The notes under the pieces: generated by a model | Database searches by the model: none | Seen by the model: the letters and a program-made list of their open reading frames with translations, nothing else | What the model was told of the DNA's origin: nothing | Program-made: the position numbers and the translations under genes | NCBI RefSeq assembly: GCF_041146395.1 | Contig: NC_091010.1 | Location: forward strand, 53,154,001 to 53,218,000 | Direction of reading: 5' to 3' | Length of the DNA: 64,000 bases | From: Eulemur rufifrons | Taxonomy: Eukaryota; Chordata; Mammalia; Primates; Lemuridae | In this document: positions 22,916-38,739 of the stretch, one piece after another | Position numbering within the stretch: the stretch's first letter is position 1 | How the letters are laid out: the number at the start of each line of letters is the position of its first letter

Positions 22916-24993
22916 CGTGAACAATGAACTTTATCACTATATTACACATCTTTTGCATTGGTATAAATTGTTTAAGAATATATGATTAGATGTAATGATT
23001 TATTAATAGAAGATAGTAGAAGTAAAAAAAGGAGAAAGAATGAGAAAGAGTGTACTTCCAAATGGGACCAAATGAGAGCAGAGATGTGTGCTATCAGAAG
23101 TAGCCTCAGCTCTCTGGCCATATACCTGAATTTGAGAAAGTCTATGATAGGTGACTTAAGGGTAACATGTCTTTCCCAGTTTCCAAACTCTCCTATCCCC
23201 AGGCCAGAAGTGGCCATTGTGTGTCACCTCTTTTTCTTTCTTCCCCTTCAAGGCTATCAACTATTTCAACCTGTTTTCTCATAGATCATTGAATCATTGG
23301 TACACATGACTTTAAGCCTTCTTACTGCTCTGGATACCCTGCTTATCCTCACCTGGTAAATTTTTTTCCTCTCTGCCTCTCTCTTTCTCCATCTCTGTCC
23401 ATGCAATAAAGCCAAGACGATGAAATGGTTTAAAAGAAATGGATTTATTCTATTTTATGTCTTCCTTTGGAAAATATCACTCAAATTCTGGTTTCTGGAT
23501 TAGCAGTCTTGTAAGGATATTGTAAATCCTGTAACATCAATTGAGAAACATCTGACAAGACCTTGAAAAATAGGAGCTTCGATAACAACTTTCTGTTATT
23601 AATTCTACAGCTTCTGATTCACCTTGTCAGAGGGATTTCTCTGTGGCTGAATCTAAGTCCAGGTACGCAGCCAGCTCAGGATATACTGAATGTTCTTCAA
23701 CAGTTTACTCCTGGTCTCATTTCTACTTTACTCCAGGTTTTTAAATTTGTCTGAATAACTAGTGCCTGATACCTTTCTTTTTAAATTCATTCTTCCAATT
23801 GTTTAATAAGTGTGAGAGTTCTATTCAATCTTTCTCTCCATTTTCAAGGATGCTGAGGATGGAAATGCCCATGACCATGGTACCATCTTCCTTCACCCAA
23901 GCTACATTTCCCACTTGGGATTTTGAGAAGAGTTGCTGTATAAGAAATCTTACCTGAGTAATCTAGGCTCAGTTTCAATCTTGTAACAATAACAGTCTAT
24001 AACTAGGAAGCTTATATATGTGTTTATACATCTGGAAACCCTTATTCATTACTGCCTGCACAGAACTGGAAATCTATTGAGAATGATAAAGGATAATCCT
24101 TATTATAAACTTAATTTTACCTCCTTTACATCACCTTTTTAGTATAATTTATGACCATCAGAGCTATGGAGGGTATATACAGAGTACACAGCAAAACAAA
24201 CAAACAAATAAACAAAAAATTATTTCTCTTCATGGTTGAAGGAATTGATTTTAGATAATAATTGCTCAATGCACCATTTAGAGACTTATGGCATAGAGGG
24301 TTCATTTCTTTACTATCATTTGCTAAAGGCGATGTGGTACACCCGATGGCTGATTAAGAGAAGTCCTTCTAGAAAGTAGATATAAAAAATGAAGATAATC
24401 TACAAAAGTGCTTTAGAACTTTATCTCTTGCTGTGGCAACAAAAGAGGTTGGGTCATGTCATGCTGGCCAATTGCTAGGACTTGGTCCAGGTTGATCACC
24501 TGCCCACACTGAATTCAAATCCAGTATGTATATTTCTTCACATTTGAAGATGTCTCTCCTAGCTCATCTGTAATAAAACATAATTTCTGAGTATTTTTCT
24601 CACCATGGGAGGTCCTATTACCCTGATTCCAGTGTGTTCTATTCTTTTATTTTGTGTTGACAACGTTCCACCAGATAAAAATCTAACTGGTAAGAATTTT
24701 AGATAAATTCTGGGGCCAGGAAACAAGTTAAGGTTAATCAAATGCATCCCTATAGACCCCACATTCACTATCAATGCTCAACCTAATTTTTAATAGCATT
24801 TTTGATGTATAGTTTTGTAATTCCTTTGGCATGTGTCAGTGGAGAATTATCTGAGACAATCAAGGATATATGAAAACATAACACAGCTATAGAGCTACTC
24901 AATGGGCCTTCCATGTTTTTATTCCTTTTTTTTTTAACTTGAAATGCAAATTAAGATGATTGCACAAGTTCCTGAACAGGATTTGATGTTCTC
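22916..24993. other. Unassigned DNA
   Basis: No exon, RNA gene or certain repeat recognised. An (AAAC)n-like patch lies at 24191-24220. Two overlapping 81-100-codon frames at 22972-23284, on opposite strands, lack domains. Confidence 0.45.
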
Positions 24994-25106
24994 TCATAGA
25001 GATTATGAGTAAGAAAGTGACTGCATATTCAATAACTGCATATTCATAATCTTTCATAGAGATTATGAGTAAGAGAATAGCACTGGATATTCAATAACCT
25101 GTTTCT
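24994..25106. repeat. 60-bp tandem duplication, about two copies
   Basis: The unit starting 'tcatagagattatgagtaag' at 24994 recurs at 25054, and the downstream 'gatattcaataacctg' matches 'catattcaataactg' in the first copy. The copies have a few differences, so it is older than the 23-bp duplication. Confidence 0.85.
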
Positions 25107-28100
25107 TCCTTCTTACCACAATGTCATAACTGTTATACCACCATATCTTGTTAGCTCTGAAGAACTGAGCTGTCAGAATGCCACATCCTGCCCTTCTGTT
25201 TATCATGAATTCTCCTTAGGAGATGAAACACAGCAACAAGATTCTGATGGCCTCAGGAGGCTCCCTTCAGTGCTTGAATACACACAGTAAAGATAATCAT
25301 TAAAAAAGAATATTGATGTTGTGTGTGCTTTTAAAGAGTGATGGCTCTGTAGGAAAATGGAGACATCCCACAGCTAGCACTTGGGAGATGTCATCAGATT
25401 TTATAGTAACCCTCAAACACACCAAGGCACTGAGCCAAGGATCAACACTAATGGAGTGCTTGTGAAAGGATATATGTTGTTAACCAGCAAAATCAGGGTA
25501 AATGAGGCAAGAGAACAAGCAGGAGATTTGTGGGTGGTCTTTTTGGCACGTGGGCAGGGTTAGAGAATTACAAACCCATACGCTTTCTGTTTGTCAAAGG
25601 GGCTATGAAGTAGGAATTAGGTGATTAAATCATATAGTGCCATTTGTTGTTTTTGTCTGCCCAGAATTCATCTTCACTTTTGATGGTAATAATCTTCTAA
25701 TTGTACTTGCTGAACAACTACTTTTGTACTCTCAAACCATGTTGTTAAGATGGGGAGACATTGGTTTTCCTTAGCCATAGAGATTGACATGTGGCTAGGA
25801 AATATCTAATCAGAGCATCACATCTTACTGGCCATTGGTTAAGACATGAATAGAGTCAGGCCAACCTGAGAATAAGATACTCAAATCTACACTTTCTGTT
25901 AAAAACATTGGAAAGAGAACATATTTTTTTTTTTTTTGCCAGATTCAGAAATTAACAAAGTACAAACCTGTGGCTACAGGAGGTTACCTGTGACTGAGGG
26001 ATATATTTTAGAATGAAGCCAACACACATACAGACATACACACCAAGCAAGTCTGAAAGATGAAGAGAGGCCAATTACTAATAAACTTATGTGGGTCCCT
26101 AGCCAGCTTTCCCCAAGTTACTAATATACATAAGTGGAAAAATATCTATTGAATTTTTGCTTAAAATTAGTTTGAGTTATATTTCTGTCACTGGTACTCC
26201 TCAGAATAGTTGTGAAATATGCAAATCATTAAGCCTTACTTAGTTTCTCTTAAAATGCAAAGCTTAACAAACTAGCTGTGTTCAGCTAGTTTATTTTGGG
26301 AAATGATTCCAAGGAATGGGTTTGGGGACATGTAGTAAGAGGGTAATGGGAAAAGCCAGACTAAGGTTATGTTATCAAGTTTATAATTACCATGGCCCAA
26401 TGCTGCTAGTGACATTTTCAGTATTACTCATCCAAGAACTGGAAGACGGCAGCAACCACAGCCATACACCCAACAGAGAATGGTTGACAGTTACAGGATA
26501 GCCGCTATGAAAACTTTCTTTCAAAAATCATAAAAAAACAGGAGAGATAAAGCAGTCAATGGATCAAAACAATTCTGAATTCAGAAGTCAAGTCCATTGA
26601 TGGAGCAAAAACTTAGAGGCAGGCCGTATCTTGGCCATGATTTTTCTTGAATAGCTTCTAATGGTAGAATTGTATAATTTGCACAATCAACATTTGTGTT
26701 TTCAACTATTTTCAACTTATACCTACTCATGGTTAAATGATGATTATAATTATGCCAAGGCATAAATTTGTTTCCTGTTATTTCTACAAGATTGGTGTAA
26801 GAAGAGTCAGCAAGTAAATAAGCAAGCTCAACCCACCGTCCCCACAGCGCAGCAATTAGTGCACTGCCTATTTTGTGTGCACAGCCTTAGTTCTTCCGGT
26901 ATTTACAGGAATCAGTGACTACAGAATAAAAGGCAGAATCAATGATTACGTATGAATCTAATTCTCATTAGAATAATGGAAAATGAGCACAGGCAATGAT
27001 ACTAACTCCAATCAATTGACAATGCCTGACTAGAATTTTGTTTTATACGAATTTCTGAGACCATGTAGTGAGATAAACTCCATATTTCTTAAGTGATGAA
27101 TGAGAAAATATAAAGGATTAACAAACAAGCCTTTTACTTGACATTTCTTTAAAAGGGGTTGAAAGGGGTATTGTCTCAGGGAATGAAAGTGGGAAGCAGT
27201 TATTCAGGGGGTCTCATCACAAATTGGTCTAGAGCAGTTGTAGGGTACCAATCCTCCCACATCCCCAGATTCTATTTTCAGATTGAACATGTATGAATGT
27301 TCAGCAGTCTGTTGCAGGCATCCCGTCTCTTGGCATTGGAGAAGATCTAGAGCAACAAGTGAAAGGTACATGATACAAGGCCTATGGAAAGATATTATCA
27401 GGTTGCACCAACAGAAGGAATAAATGACGCAAAGAGGTAGACAAGAGATATCCAATAAATATTATCACCCATCCACTTTTTATGACACTGTACTCTGTAA
27501 TAGCCTGTCTGATGAATCCATAGGGTTTTATCAATATAAAGGAATGGGATTCATGTTATGACATTTTAAGAATTATATTCTCTGAATCCATAGTTGAACC
27601 ATTTATTAAAAATCCAGATTTAATATTTCAGCAGTATCATTTACTGCTCATTCGAGCTTAGGGAGCAGCTGCTATCTGGACGTGAATGTCAATGAAATAA
27701 AAATTAACATTACAACATGCTAATAAAATAGAAAAATTCTAGTATTCTTCTTAAAAATGATAATAGCCTGACCCATATTTATACTTACTTTCTGCAAAAA
27801 TTGCTATTTTCAATAAGTTTTTGAGAATAACACTGACAGTAATGAAGCAGAAAAAAAAATGATGGATGTTAAGAAATTAAGGTGCTTCATAATAGGCCAT
27901 AAAATTGTACCTCTTTGTTGCCCATGCACTATTCATGAGCTTGCAACGTTTTAGACTTCTTTAATTTATGATGAAATAGTTTTATTTCTTTCAGCAACAG
28001 TGGATATAATTTCCTTATCTATCATTAGAGTGGTTTAATACTTTCATTAATGCACACATCATAAAGCAGAGAGTGATTTTTATACCTACTCCAATCACTC

Positions 28101-29461
28101 GTTGCTTCTATTCCAGAAAAGAAAGCGCTGTTTTTTGCTGATTCCAAAGTTAGACTCAAGGCCAGTATCTTCATGAGCCTTCACAATTAGAAAGAGGAGA
28201 TATAGAAATGGGGCTTTTATTGCCACTATTTCTTTGCAATCATGATTAGAGATATTCTTAGGCTTTGGAACAAATCAGAAAATCAACATTGTATTTTTAA
28301 AGCTGGATATGTGACAATGGAAGTTAGCAATGATGACTCTTGAGAACAGGCAGTTGATTTCCTCACCAAATCCATGGGAAACCCCTGGAGATGCTCTTTC
28401 CATCAAAACCTCTCATTTGCTGAGCACATGGGCTGGTTTTGAACTTAGCAACTCAAGACAGAGCTGCAGATGTTTGAGCCATTTCTCCCAGAGGAGCCCT
28501 ATTATTATACCTTATTCCTTTCCTCTACTGAGCATCTCTTCAGAAGGCTCCCTGTTTCCCCTTCACAGAGAACCACTCAAACGTGTATCCAAAATGTAGT
28601 GGAGAGACGGAAGAGGAATTTTTTATATAATATTGTAATAATAAGTTGTTCAGTCCCCAAGTGATATGGGCCCCGACAGAACTTTATAATGATGGTAATT
28701 TTTTAAAATTGCTGCAGTATAAAGAAGAGCACGTCCTGTGAAGGAAAGGGCACTGATGAACTGGTAGACTGGCCGTAATTTAAAAACAGAAAGGCTCAAA
28801 AGATACTGTGCTAACAAAAAGCCTGATAATTTAGTTCTATCAACAATTTTCAAAGTATATATTCTGTCTCATGAAATGATAATGAAACTAATACCGAGAA
28901 TGTAGGTTTAAGAATTTAAGAATGAGAAAATAAGAGAAATAATGAAAGTAAAAATAATCTACAATATCAATAAAAATATTAATATACAGCACTCTCATCT
29001 GCCACCCATATCTAACAAAATGATCTATCATCATTAATCTACAAAAAAAAAAAAAAAAACTCTGTCATGCAGAGTACTGAGAAAACCTTAAAACCTTTTG
29101 CAACATAAACCTCCAGGCAGACATATCCAACCTTTCAAACAGGAACTTATGTGTAATCTTTGATCTATGATCATACGCAACATAATGTGTTTGTGGTGGG
29201 GAATGTTATTAATAAAAGTGGGTCTGAAAGAAACAGCATTTTTATAAACTACCTGGAACCCTCCTTGACACGATTTGTAGAATACCTATCATTTATTTGT
29301 CACTCTACCATATATTTCTATTTTATAATCTATACAATTCTTCACATTACATTTTTGATCCTTACAACTATAAGTGATAAAGCAAGATAATTATTATTAA
29401 TCTAACATTAAAATTAAAAATGTTAAATCAGTAAACTAGCCAATGGAAAAAAACAAAGCAG

Positions 29462-29464
<3 letters not shown>
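25107..29464. other. Unassigned AT-rich DNA
   Basis: A run of 14 T lies at 25923-25937 and an A19 run at about 29042-29060. No exon, RNA gene or confidently identified repeat was seen. All open frames are under 90 codons. Confidence 0.45.

Positions 29465-29494
<30 letters not shown>
29465..29494. repeat. (TG)15 microsatellite
   Basis: Pure TG repeat, 30 bases. Confidence 0.95.
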
Positions 29495-29498
<4 letters not shown>

Positions 29499-30019
29499 AG
29501 AACATGCTCATTTATATTTTCAAATTATTTTTTGAAAAGACCTGCAGCTAATGAAGTTTAATAATAAATTATTGTGACAGTCTATCCCAAGAGCAATCTA
29601 AGAATTATTTGTCTACAGCTATAAAAGGTCTTCTAGTTTTACTAAAATCTTACTTGGATTTTATTTGTAACTAAAAGCTGCCTTTTCTAATCCAGCAATT
29701 CTTTCCCCATGTATATAATATCTCAAGAAGCCAGGTTTAGAGAAGTTTTTCAGAGGGAAGAAAAATGATATAGGTTAGAAACTTAGATCTACATAAGAAA
29801 GGAAGAGTATCAGTAAAATGAAAACTTTTACTTTTCTTATTTTTAATGATCTAATAGTTTGCTCAAAATAATAATAACAACAAAACATTTGAATATTTAT
29901 GTATACACGCTTATGTATAAGTGAAATAAACCATAGAAATGATACAAGGAAGAAATTAGAAATATTTTGTTATTATAAATTACTTGAACCACCTGTGAAG
30001 TGGCATCATGATATTTTAA
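29495..30019. other. Unassigned AT-rich DNA
   Basis: Nothing recognised. Confidence 0.45.
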
Positions 30020-30105
30020 TTTAGACTGGATTAATTATAACTATATAGTGCAAACTCTAGGACAACCACTAAAAAAGATTTTAAAAATGTATAATTGATA
30101 TAAAA
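30020..30105 (+). repeat. Possible L1M scrap
   Basis: 'gtgcaaactctaggacaacc' followed by 'actaaaaaagattttaaa' resembles an L1M internal phrase ('aaactctagggcaaccactaaaaaa'). Too short to place in the element. Confidence 0.35.
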
Positions 30106-31604
30106 CTTCCATTTGTATCACAAAGTACTCGGGCAAATAAACTGCATTCTGAGGCAGGATAATTTCATTCTTTGACCAAGCTGCTGACTACAAAAGTCAG
30201 GCTTTCATGCCTGCTGATATATTTCTTCCAAAAATATAAACAATATTATAAAAAGGAACTCGATTAATAATTTATAAAAAGAAGCTGGGCATATTCTTCC
30301 ACTATTTTATCAACTAGGCAGCAATGCTGTCTTACTTTAGAATCAGCCTTAACCTTGTTTTCTATTATCTGCTTCCTGTTATTCCAAAACAAGTCTAACT
30401 TTATTTCATGCAAACCACTGAGTAGTCACCACTGAAATAAGATCGATTCTGAATCTCTCTCAAGCAATCCTCTGCTTTGTTTTTTATCAGTGTTAATAAA
30501 ATCACAGTGTCTTGTAAAATTCAATTTATGATTATTTCAGAGAGTTTTAGGCTCCTAAAGAAATTCATTCATTTTTGGAACATATTATATAAGGTTTTAG
30601 AAAATAAATATGCCAAAAAGTAACTCAAATAGAGAGAAATATTACTCCATTCTCCCATAAATCCTCCTCAGGGAATAGATACTAATATTTATTCCTGTTC
30701 TGATTCCACTGAGAATAATATCAATGTTAATTGGTGAAAAATAGTATTTTAGTGAAAGACTCAATGTAAGAATATTCTTACTTCATTCTTACCCGAATAA
30801 AACATCTTGACAAATAATATGTTTAAATAAAATCTCAAGATATCAATATTGATATTTTGCCTATGTCCAATGAACTTCTGAACCTAAGTGTTCTACATAC
30901 TACATAAAGATAGGTTAATATACTGATATTGACATTTATCAACCATTTCTCCAAAGATTAAGCAGCTGTGATGTACTAGGCACTTTTCTAAATGCTACTT
31001 AGTACAATGGTGTTTATTTTTACAATTGTCCTTTTCAAATCAAACATAATTTATTTATTTTCCAAATTAAAGTGATAATATTTGTAATTAGTTCTTCAGG
31101 ATAAAATAAAATGTTTGAATTTTGAAAATCAAATAGTTAAGCACACTATAGCTCCTAAATTGACTATGGAAATAGAGAGCTATGGAATCATGACCAATGG
31201 AAAATATAACCAATGAATATGACAAAGTATTCTTTGTCAATATTAACTAAATGAATATTCTTTAATCAAACTTTAATAAGATCCAAGTTCATAGTCTGCT
31301 CTTACTAAATTTATTCACTTTGATTCTTAAAACATTTTTATCTGGTCCCAAAAAGTTTGTCATAACATTCACTGCATCTCAAACTGGAGCTTGACACGCT
31401 TGACTCAAAATTTTCCTTTCCGGTAATTAACAGACACAATATAGGATTTGGTTTGAACAAGATATTTAAACCATAAGCTTCTTCCCTCACTAATTTCTCT
31501 ACATGTAATTCCTTTCTTTTTCCTTTAGGCACTTATTCTGAGTATGGCAAGAATTTTCCTGGTGTGGTGAGTGCTCATGTGTGTGCACATGTGTGCTTGC
31601 GTTG
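30106..31604. other. Unassigned AT-rich DNA
   Basis: Nothing recognised. A short TG-rich patch is at 31578-31602. Confidence 0.45.
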
Positions 31605-31840
31605 AGTAGCATGAGTAGTTAAGAGCATAGTGTGTAATAAAACCTGGGGTTTAGTCTCAGTTGCAACTCTAGATGATACTCTTCATTAAATTACATAATC
31701 ATTCTGGAGCTTCTTTTCAGAACAATAAAATGAAGATAATAACAGCTGTTATAAGGGGTTGTTGTGAGGATTAGATAGATAATACATTTGAAGCACTGGT
31801 CACTAATGGGCCCTTAGTAAATGGTAGCTATTTGTTTTCC
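31605..31840 (+). repeat. MIR SINE
   Basis: 'agtagttaagagcatagtgt', then 'caataaaatgaagataataa', 'aggggttgttgtgaggatta' and 'gggcccttagtaaatggtag' follow MIR from end to end. Confidence 0.7.
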
Positions 31841-33394
31841 ATAAATATGATACTGTCTTAAACCTGAGCTTTGTTGCTAATCTTTTGGGTGGACTGGGGA
31901 GAGGGGAAGTTTACATAAATACACTACATAACTCCTTAAGACATAATTGGACTGAATACCTTGGCTTAAGTTTTTGTATAAGGAACCCTTCAGCATCCAA
32001 GATCTCAGAAACAACTCTATTTATACCCAAATTCGGATGACTACATAAAACACTCTCCAAAACATCCTGTCAAGCATGCATTGAAATTCAATATTCCATT
32101 TTGAAAGTGAACCTTTCAAACTCTCCCTAAGAAAAAATACTCCAACTATCTGAATAACTTTTTAAAAATTACCAAATAATTTCAGCATCTAGATTTTATT
32201 TTTCCCAGTAAATTAATGAACATATGAGAATGTCAGTTAAAATTATTTAAAATATCATATTAGCAATACAATAAAAACCACCTGAATGTCTTCTATTAAA
32301 ACATTTACTAGATACACACATTTATATCATATTTCTAAAGTACATTTTCTTAATTTTTAGGACAAAACTATTATCTGGTTTTGATATAGTTTAAAATCTG
32401 AAGCAAATCAGTATCTCTAACAGGGAGGATTTATCAGAACATGTTGATTGTTTTACACATGATGAAAATAAATATTCTCCTATGAATCAGTAGCCTCCTT
32501 TTAGAAAGAAGTGTCAAATGTTCATTACATTTATACAACTCTAAAATTTTGAAATAGCAACTTATGTCATATATGAACTCATTCAAAGAAAAAATTAAAT
32601 CAAAGAATCTTGAATGCAGTGAGAAATTCACATTTAGATCTCTGCCAGGAAAGAAAGAAGGAAAAGAGCTAAAACATCTTAGTCAATTACTGAGATATAG
32701 GACCATGTTTACAGGAAAAGAGTTTTAAAAAAATCAAGAAAAAGGTAAAAAAAAAAAAATCAAGACTTAAGAATATAAGTTAGAGACATAGTTAATATTC
32801 TTTACATGAATTTTTCATAGATCACTCTATGTTAGTGAATAAAGCCAGGTAGAAAAAGTTGTTCTTTCCAGATCTTGGCATTATTAAATTACGCACAGCT
32901 CACCTGATGCCCATCCACAATCTAGGCATTGTGACATACCAAACTCACAAGTCAGTGTGCAAAGAGGACATGTGTCTCTCTAGCTATGCTTCTGAAACAT
33001 TACATGGTAGTTGGGCATGTTGTTATTCCGTAACTCATATCACTGGGAGCAGGTAGTTTACTGTCCAATCTTTCCAAGTGCTCAAAATTTCCTTGTTTTC
33101 TATCTCATTTTTACAACTTTTACTTAGTCAAAGAATATATAAAACTCTAATTTATATTTTCAAGGTAGGAAAACTTTGTATGTGCTCTGATGGCTTAATT
33201 ATGTTTTCTACATCTGGGCCCTCCCTTTGCCCAGACACTAAGAATCGTACATCTCCATCCTGTGTCCCAACAACATCACTTTTCTTTTAAAATAGCAAAC
33301 AAAAACATGGCAAGTTGGAGGAAGGTGAAGCCTTACAAGGCCTCTGCTGAATTTCAGGTGTGAGAATGATTTATCCTCATGGATATTTTTATAT
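31841..33394. other. Unassigned AT-rich DNA
   Basis: An A13 run lies at 32747-32759. Nothing else recognised. Confidence 0.45.
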
Positions 33395-33600
33395 AAAAAG
33401 CCACAGAATCATAGACTATCACCTTGAAAAAATAAAAAAGCCAGAAGTAATCAAGTCCAACCCCTTCATTGCAAAAAGGGAGGAAATTGAGACCCAGCTG
33501 AGACCTGAGAAAGTAAGTCATGGGGAGATACATTGGTAGAGTAGTAGCCAGCTTTCAAGTCTCATCAAGTCTCTCAGCAGAGTGTTCTTCCTAATATTTT
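33395..33600. repeat. Ancient SINE/LINE scrap (MIR/L3-like)
   Basis: 'ccacagaatcatagactatc', then 'caagtccaaccccttcattg' and 'aggaaattgagacccagct' recall a very old mammalian repeat with 'gaatcatagaat', 'agtccaaccccctcattt' and 'gaaactgaggccca'. Family not certain. Confidence 0.4.
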
Positions 33601-34544
33601 AATTCTAGAAATAGGGCCCACCTTATTGGGTGATTGAAACTATAAAATATAAAGTTCATTCATCGTATAACATCTCAAGCATCGTAACGCAGGCTGGGTG
33701 ATGGCATAAATTTTTGCCCACAGGCTATAGTTTGTCCCTTTTCTTGAACCCATCAGAGAATTGAGGTTGCAGGATCAACATCAACCTAAAAGCTAGAGAG
33801 ATAGGACAGAGGCAAATTCAGGAAGTCATACCTGAGATCTTCTTTCTCCTTACCTGAAGCAGAAGCCGATGAAGCCATATACTTGTCTGAAAACTTCAGT
33901 GGTAATTTTGATGGCTGGGTGTGGACTGGATTGAAAGTGAGAAAATCCTGGGAGCTGCACCTATTGAAACAGCACTAAGTTCTCATGGTGGAGATTCAAG
34001 ATAAATCCGTTGGGGCTCTGTCAGGAGGAAGGAAAGAGTAATCATTGTAAAATATGCTCAAAAATTCTCCATAATAAAGGCCTACTCTCCAGGGTAAAGG
34101 TCTTTAAGAGAGCCTTATTTCATCTGGAGGAAGGATATTTCTTCCATTGCAACTACATTTAGCTTCCTTGTCTCCCCAGGGGGTGGGATGGTTATACTAA
34201 TGGAGGGAAAAAAAAAAATATGTCACAGATCAGGGACACAGGTCCAATAAAGAATGAAACTTAATCATAAGATTCTAGAATGCTTTTTGTACTCTACATC
34301 TTATCACTACTTTAAGCAGACTCTTATATAATAACACTAGTTAATAGCTGAAAGATGTGCAAGATGTAGACTCTCTCTGAATAGTAGTACTTAAGTGAAC
34401 CTAGTACAAAGTCAATAGAGGAGAAAAAGCTAGGATACTAGAGGATTTTCAAGTCATGGTCACCAATAGCTACATCAGATAAACTCAGCCCAACTCATAG
34501 CCAGATAAGCATAAATCCTCTTGCTATAGACTTATTTACTTCAG
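33601..34544. other. Unassigned DNA
   Basis: An A10 run at 34209-34218 and otherwise nothing recognised. Confidence 0.4.
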
Positions 34545-34740
34545 TTTCTGTTACCAAATACAACATGTTTGGCTTTAAACAACAACAAAATCACAAGGCA
34601 TGGCAAAAGGTAATAAGAAATACAATCTAAAGAAACAAAGCAAACAACAGAAGTAGACTTGGATATGACGTATATGTTGGCATTATCAGACAAAAAGCTT
34701 TACGTAACTATGATTCATATTTTAAGGGCTCTTCATTAGT
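34545..34740 (+). repeat. Possible L1M/HAL1 5'-region scrap
   Basis: 'aaaatcacaaggcatggcaa', then 'acaatctaaagaaacaaagc' and 'ggcattatcagacaaaaagc' resemble the L1M/HAL1 region upstream of ORF1. Strongly diverged. Confidence 0.35.
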
Positions 34741-34944
34741 TTTATACAATCTAACTATATCACAAATGTTTGAAAAAAACTCACTGAAAGGTGTTAGGGA
34801 AGGAGGTAGTGACTGAAATAATTTTTGAGTGACTAAAGTCTGTAAAAATAAAAGCAAAATTAACTGCATATAAGCGCTGTACTCAAGTTGATAAAAACGC
34901 TTCCTCCAGGGGTACAAGTTAACAATTCTAAAGACACTGTGTAC

Positions 34945-34976
34945 TCACACTCACACACACACACACACACACACAC
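34945..34976. repeat. (CA)n microsatellite
   Basis: CA repeat with one interruption (CACACTCACACA...), 25 pure bases from 34952. Confidence 0.95.
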
Positions 34977-35458
34977 TAGCACTTAACAATTAAAGAAATG
35001 GATAGCAGATGGTAAGAGCAGATGCTTTCTCCAAGCTTCTCAGTGTTGGAACAGGAGGTTACAGACAAGCAAGAAGAAGAGGCTTGAATTACCCATGTAG
35101 TAATGAATTAGAGTTTGAGCCATCCATATATATTAATGTTTAACCTGATGCAAATACTTACACATAAAAATATTTATAGATATGTATTTCTATAGCATAG
35201 TATACACACATATATTTCTTTGTTCTGTCAGCTGAGAGAGTCTAGAAACAATGACACTCCATTAGAATGAGTACAATTTGCACCCAGATCTTGATTTTTA
35301 ATTCTGTTCTCTAATACAAGGTAGCAGCACTCCTTGTAAAAATAGTTGACTAGCTCATTCTAAGACTGGAGCAGCGAATATAAAAGATGAGCCTGGAGAT
35401 GCTTCTAGCATCAGAGATTAAAGAAGTATACAAAACACTGACATGTGCACATGCACAT

Positions 35459-35495
35459 ACACACACACACACACACACACCCCACCCCACCCCCT
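35459..35495. repeat. (AC)11 plus CCCCA-rich tract
   Basis: An AC repeat (35459-35480) runs into C-rich sequence with CCCCA units. On the minus strand this is a G-rich tract of four G-runs. Confidence 0.9.
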
Positions 35496-35654
35496 CACAC
35501 AAAAATTGATGGGGCCATGACCAAGAAATAAAGGAGTCAACTGAATGAGTTCCAATGTCCAAATCTAGAAAAATATAAACAACAAAATATGTAAACAACA
35601 TTAGATTGCAACTCAAAATATAATATGAATGTTCATACTAATATAAATAAATGA

Positions 35655-36385
35655 TTGACTGAATAAATGAGGAAGAACATACAAATTTCCCATGCAGAAG
35701 AATCCAAAATAATTTATGTAGATACTCTGCCCTTAAGGAGCAGAGCGTAATGTTCCATTCTTTATGTGTATGTTGTACATAGTGACTTCTCTCCAAAGTG
35801 TATAGTATGCAAAACGGGAGAAGTAACTGCAGTAGAGGAGCCTAGGAAATACTACCTTATCCAGGTGGTCAAGTTTAACATTATCAGTGATAAATCATGT
35901 TGATAGTAGGTACCCTTGAAATGATGTGATGGAAATGGCACTTTGCGTTTGTGGCATTCTTTCCAAAAACCCACAACCCCAGTTTAACTATGAGAAAAAA
36001 CATTGGACAGACTCCAATCAAGGGGCATTCTACAAAATTACTGACCAATACTCTCCAAAACTGTCAAGATCATTAACAATAACAAGGAAAGTCTGAAAGA
36101 CAGTCATAGTCAACAGAAACCTAAGAAGACAGGATAACTACATGTAATAGGACCCTGATACAGAAGAAATACATTGGGAAAAAAAAACTAAGGTAATTTA
36201 AATAAAGTATGGACTTAATAATAATACATCAATATTGATTCATTAATTTTAACAAATGTACCATATACCGTAAGGTGATAATAAGGGAAACTGGGTAACG
36301 GGTATATGGAAACTCTCTGTACTACCTTTGTAATATCTCTTAAATTATAAAAGTTTTCTAAAATAAAAAGTTTATTTTTTAATGT
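35655..36385 (+). mobile_element. L1M/L1ME-type 3' end
   Basis: About 730 bp of L1 3' UTR: 'tgtacatagtgacttctctc', 'aatcatgttgatagtaggta', 'gatgtgatggaaatggcact', 'aaacccacaaccccagttta', 'ctctccaaaactgtcaagat', 'aacaaggaaagtctgaaaga', and a terminal 'gtatatggaaactctctgta' with a final 'aaaataaaaagtttatt' signal and tail. Old, no coding sequence, 5' truncated. Confidence 0.65.
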
Positions 36386-38110
<1,725 letters not shown>

Positions 38111-38329
38111 CCTGGTCCTTGACAAACCATACGCTCTATTATTTCTTTGGGAAAAATATATCACTCTTTAATGAGATGACTTACTTTGGTGCCCTACTTA
38201 TTAGGAAGCTTAAACAAATGTGGGGATATTCTTTATCCAAAATCTACAAAATGAGCGAGGATTTATAGCAAAAATTATCTTGATACCCCATAAGCACCTT
38301 ATGATAAAAAAAACCCCAAGACTGACAGT

Positions 38330-38354
38330 GATGATGATGATGATGATGATGATG
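38330..38354. repeat. (GAT)8 microsatellite
   Basis: GAT/ATG triplet repeat, 25 bases, at the edge of a MIR. Confidence 0.95.
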
Positions 38355-38580
38355 GCTTACATTTATTTTGTGCCTATTTTCTCAGCTCCATTCCAAGCAC
38401 TTTGTGTACATTTTGTCAAGCAATCCTTATATAGACTTTGGAAGTGGATTTTGTTGTTACCATTTCAAAAATCAGGGAACTGGCTTAGAGAGGCTAAACA
38501 TCTTGCCCACATTAACACAGCTAATAAGACTGAGCAGGGACTTTCTTACTATTCACTCTAGAGTCTGCTTAAGCATCTTG
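38355..38580 (-). repeat. MIR SINE, antisense
   Basis: 'cattccaagcactttgtgta', then 'gtcaagcaatccttatatag', 'ttagagaggctaaacatctt' and 'gcccacattaacacagctaa' are the reversed MIR core. Confidence 0.6.
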
Positions 38581-38739
38581 TCTGATCTGCCAGGTTGCCA
38601 AAAGTCACGGTATGAAATCTACAAACATATTATACTAACTGGTAACAAATGCCAGAGAAAAGGTGAGATACTCACTAGTTCTTTATGTGATTGTGTCTCA
38701 TATAATTGGATGATTAATTACAGGGGCTGCTGAGTTATG

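Larger units (their letters stand above)
34741..35654. other. Unassigned DNA with CA microsatellites
   Basis: Only the two CA repeats listed separately are recognisable. Confidence 0.4.
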
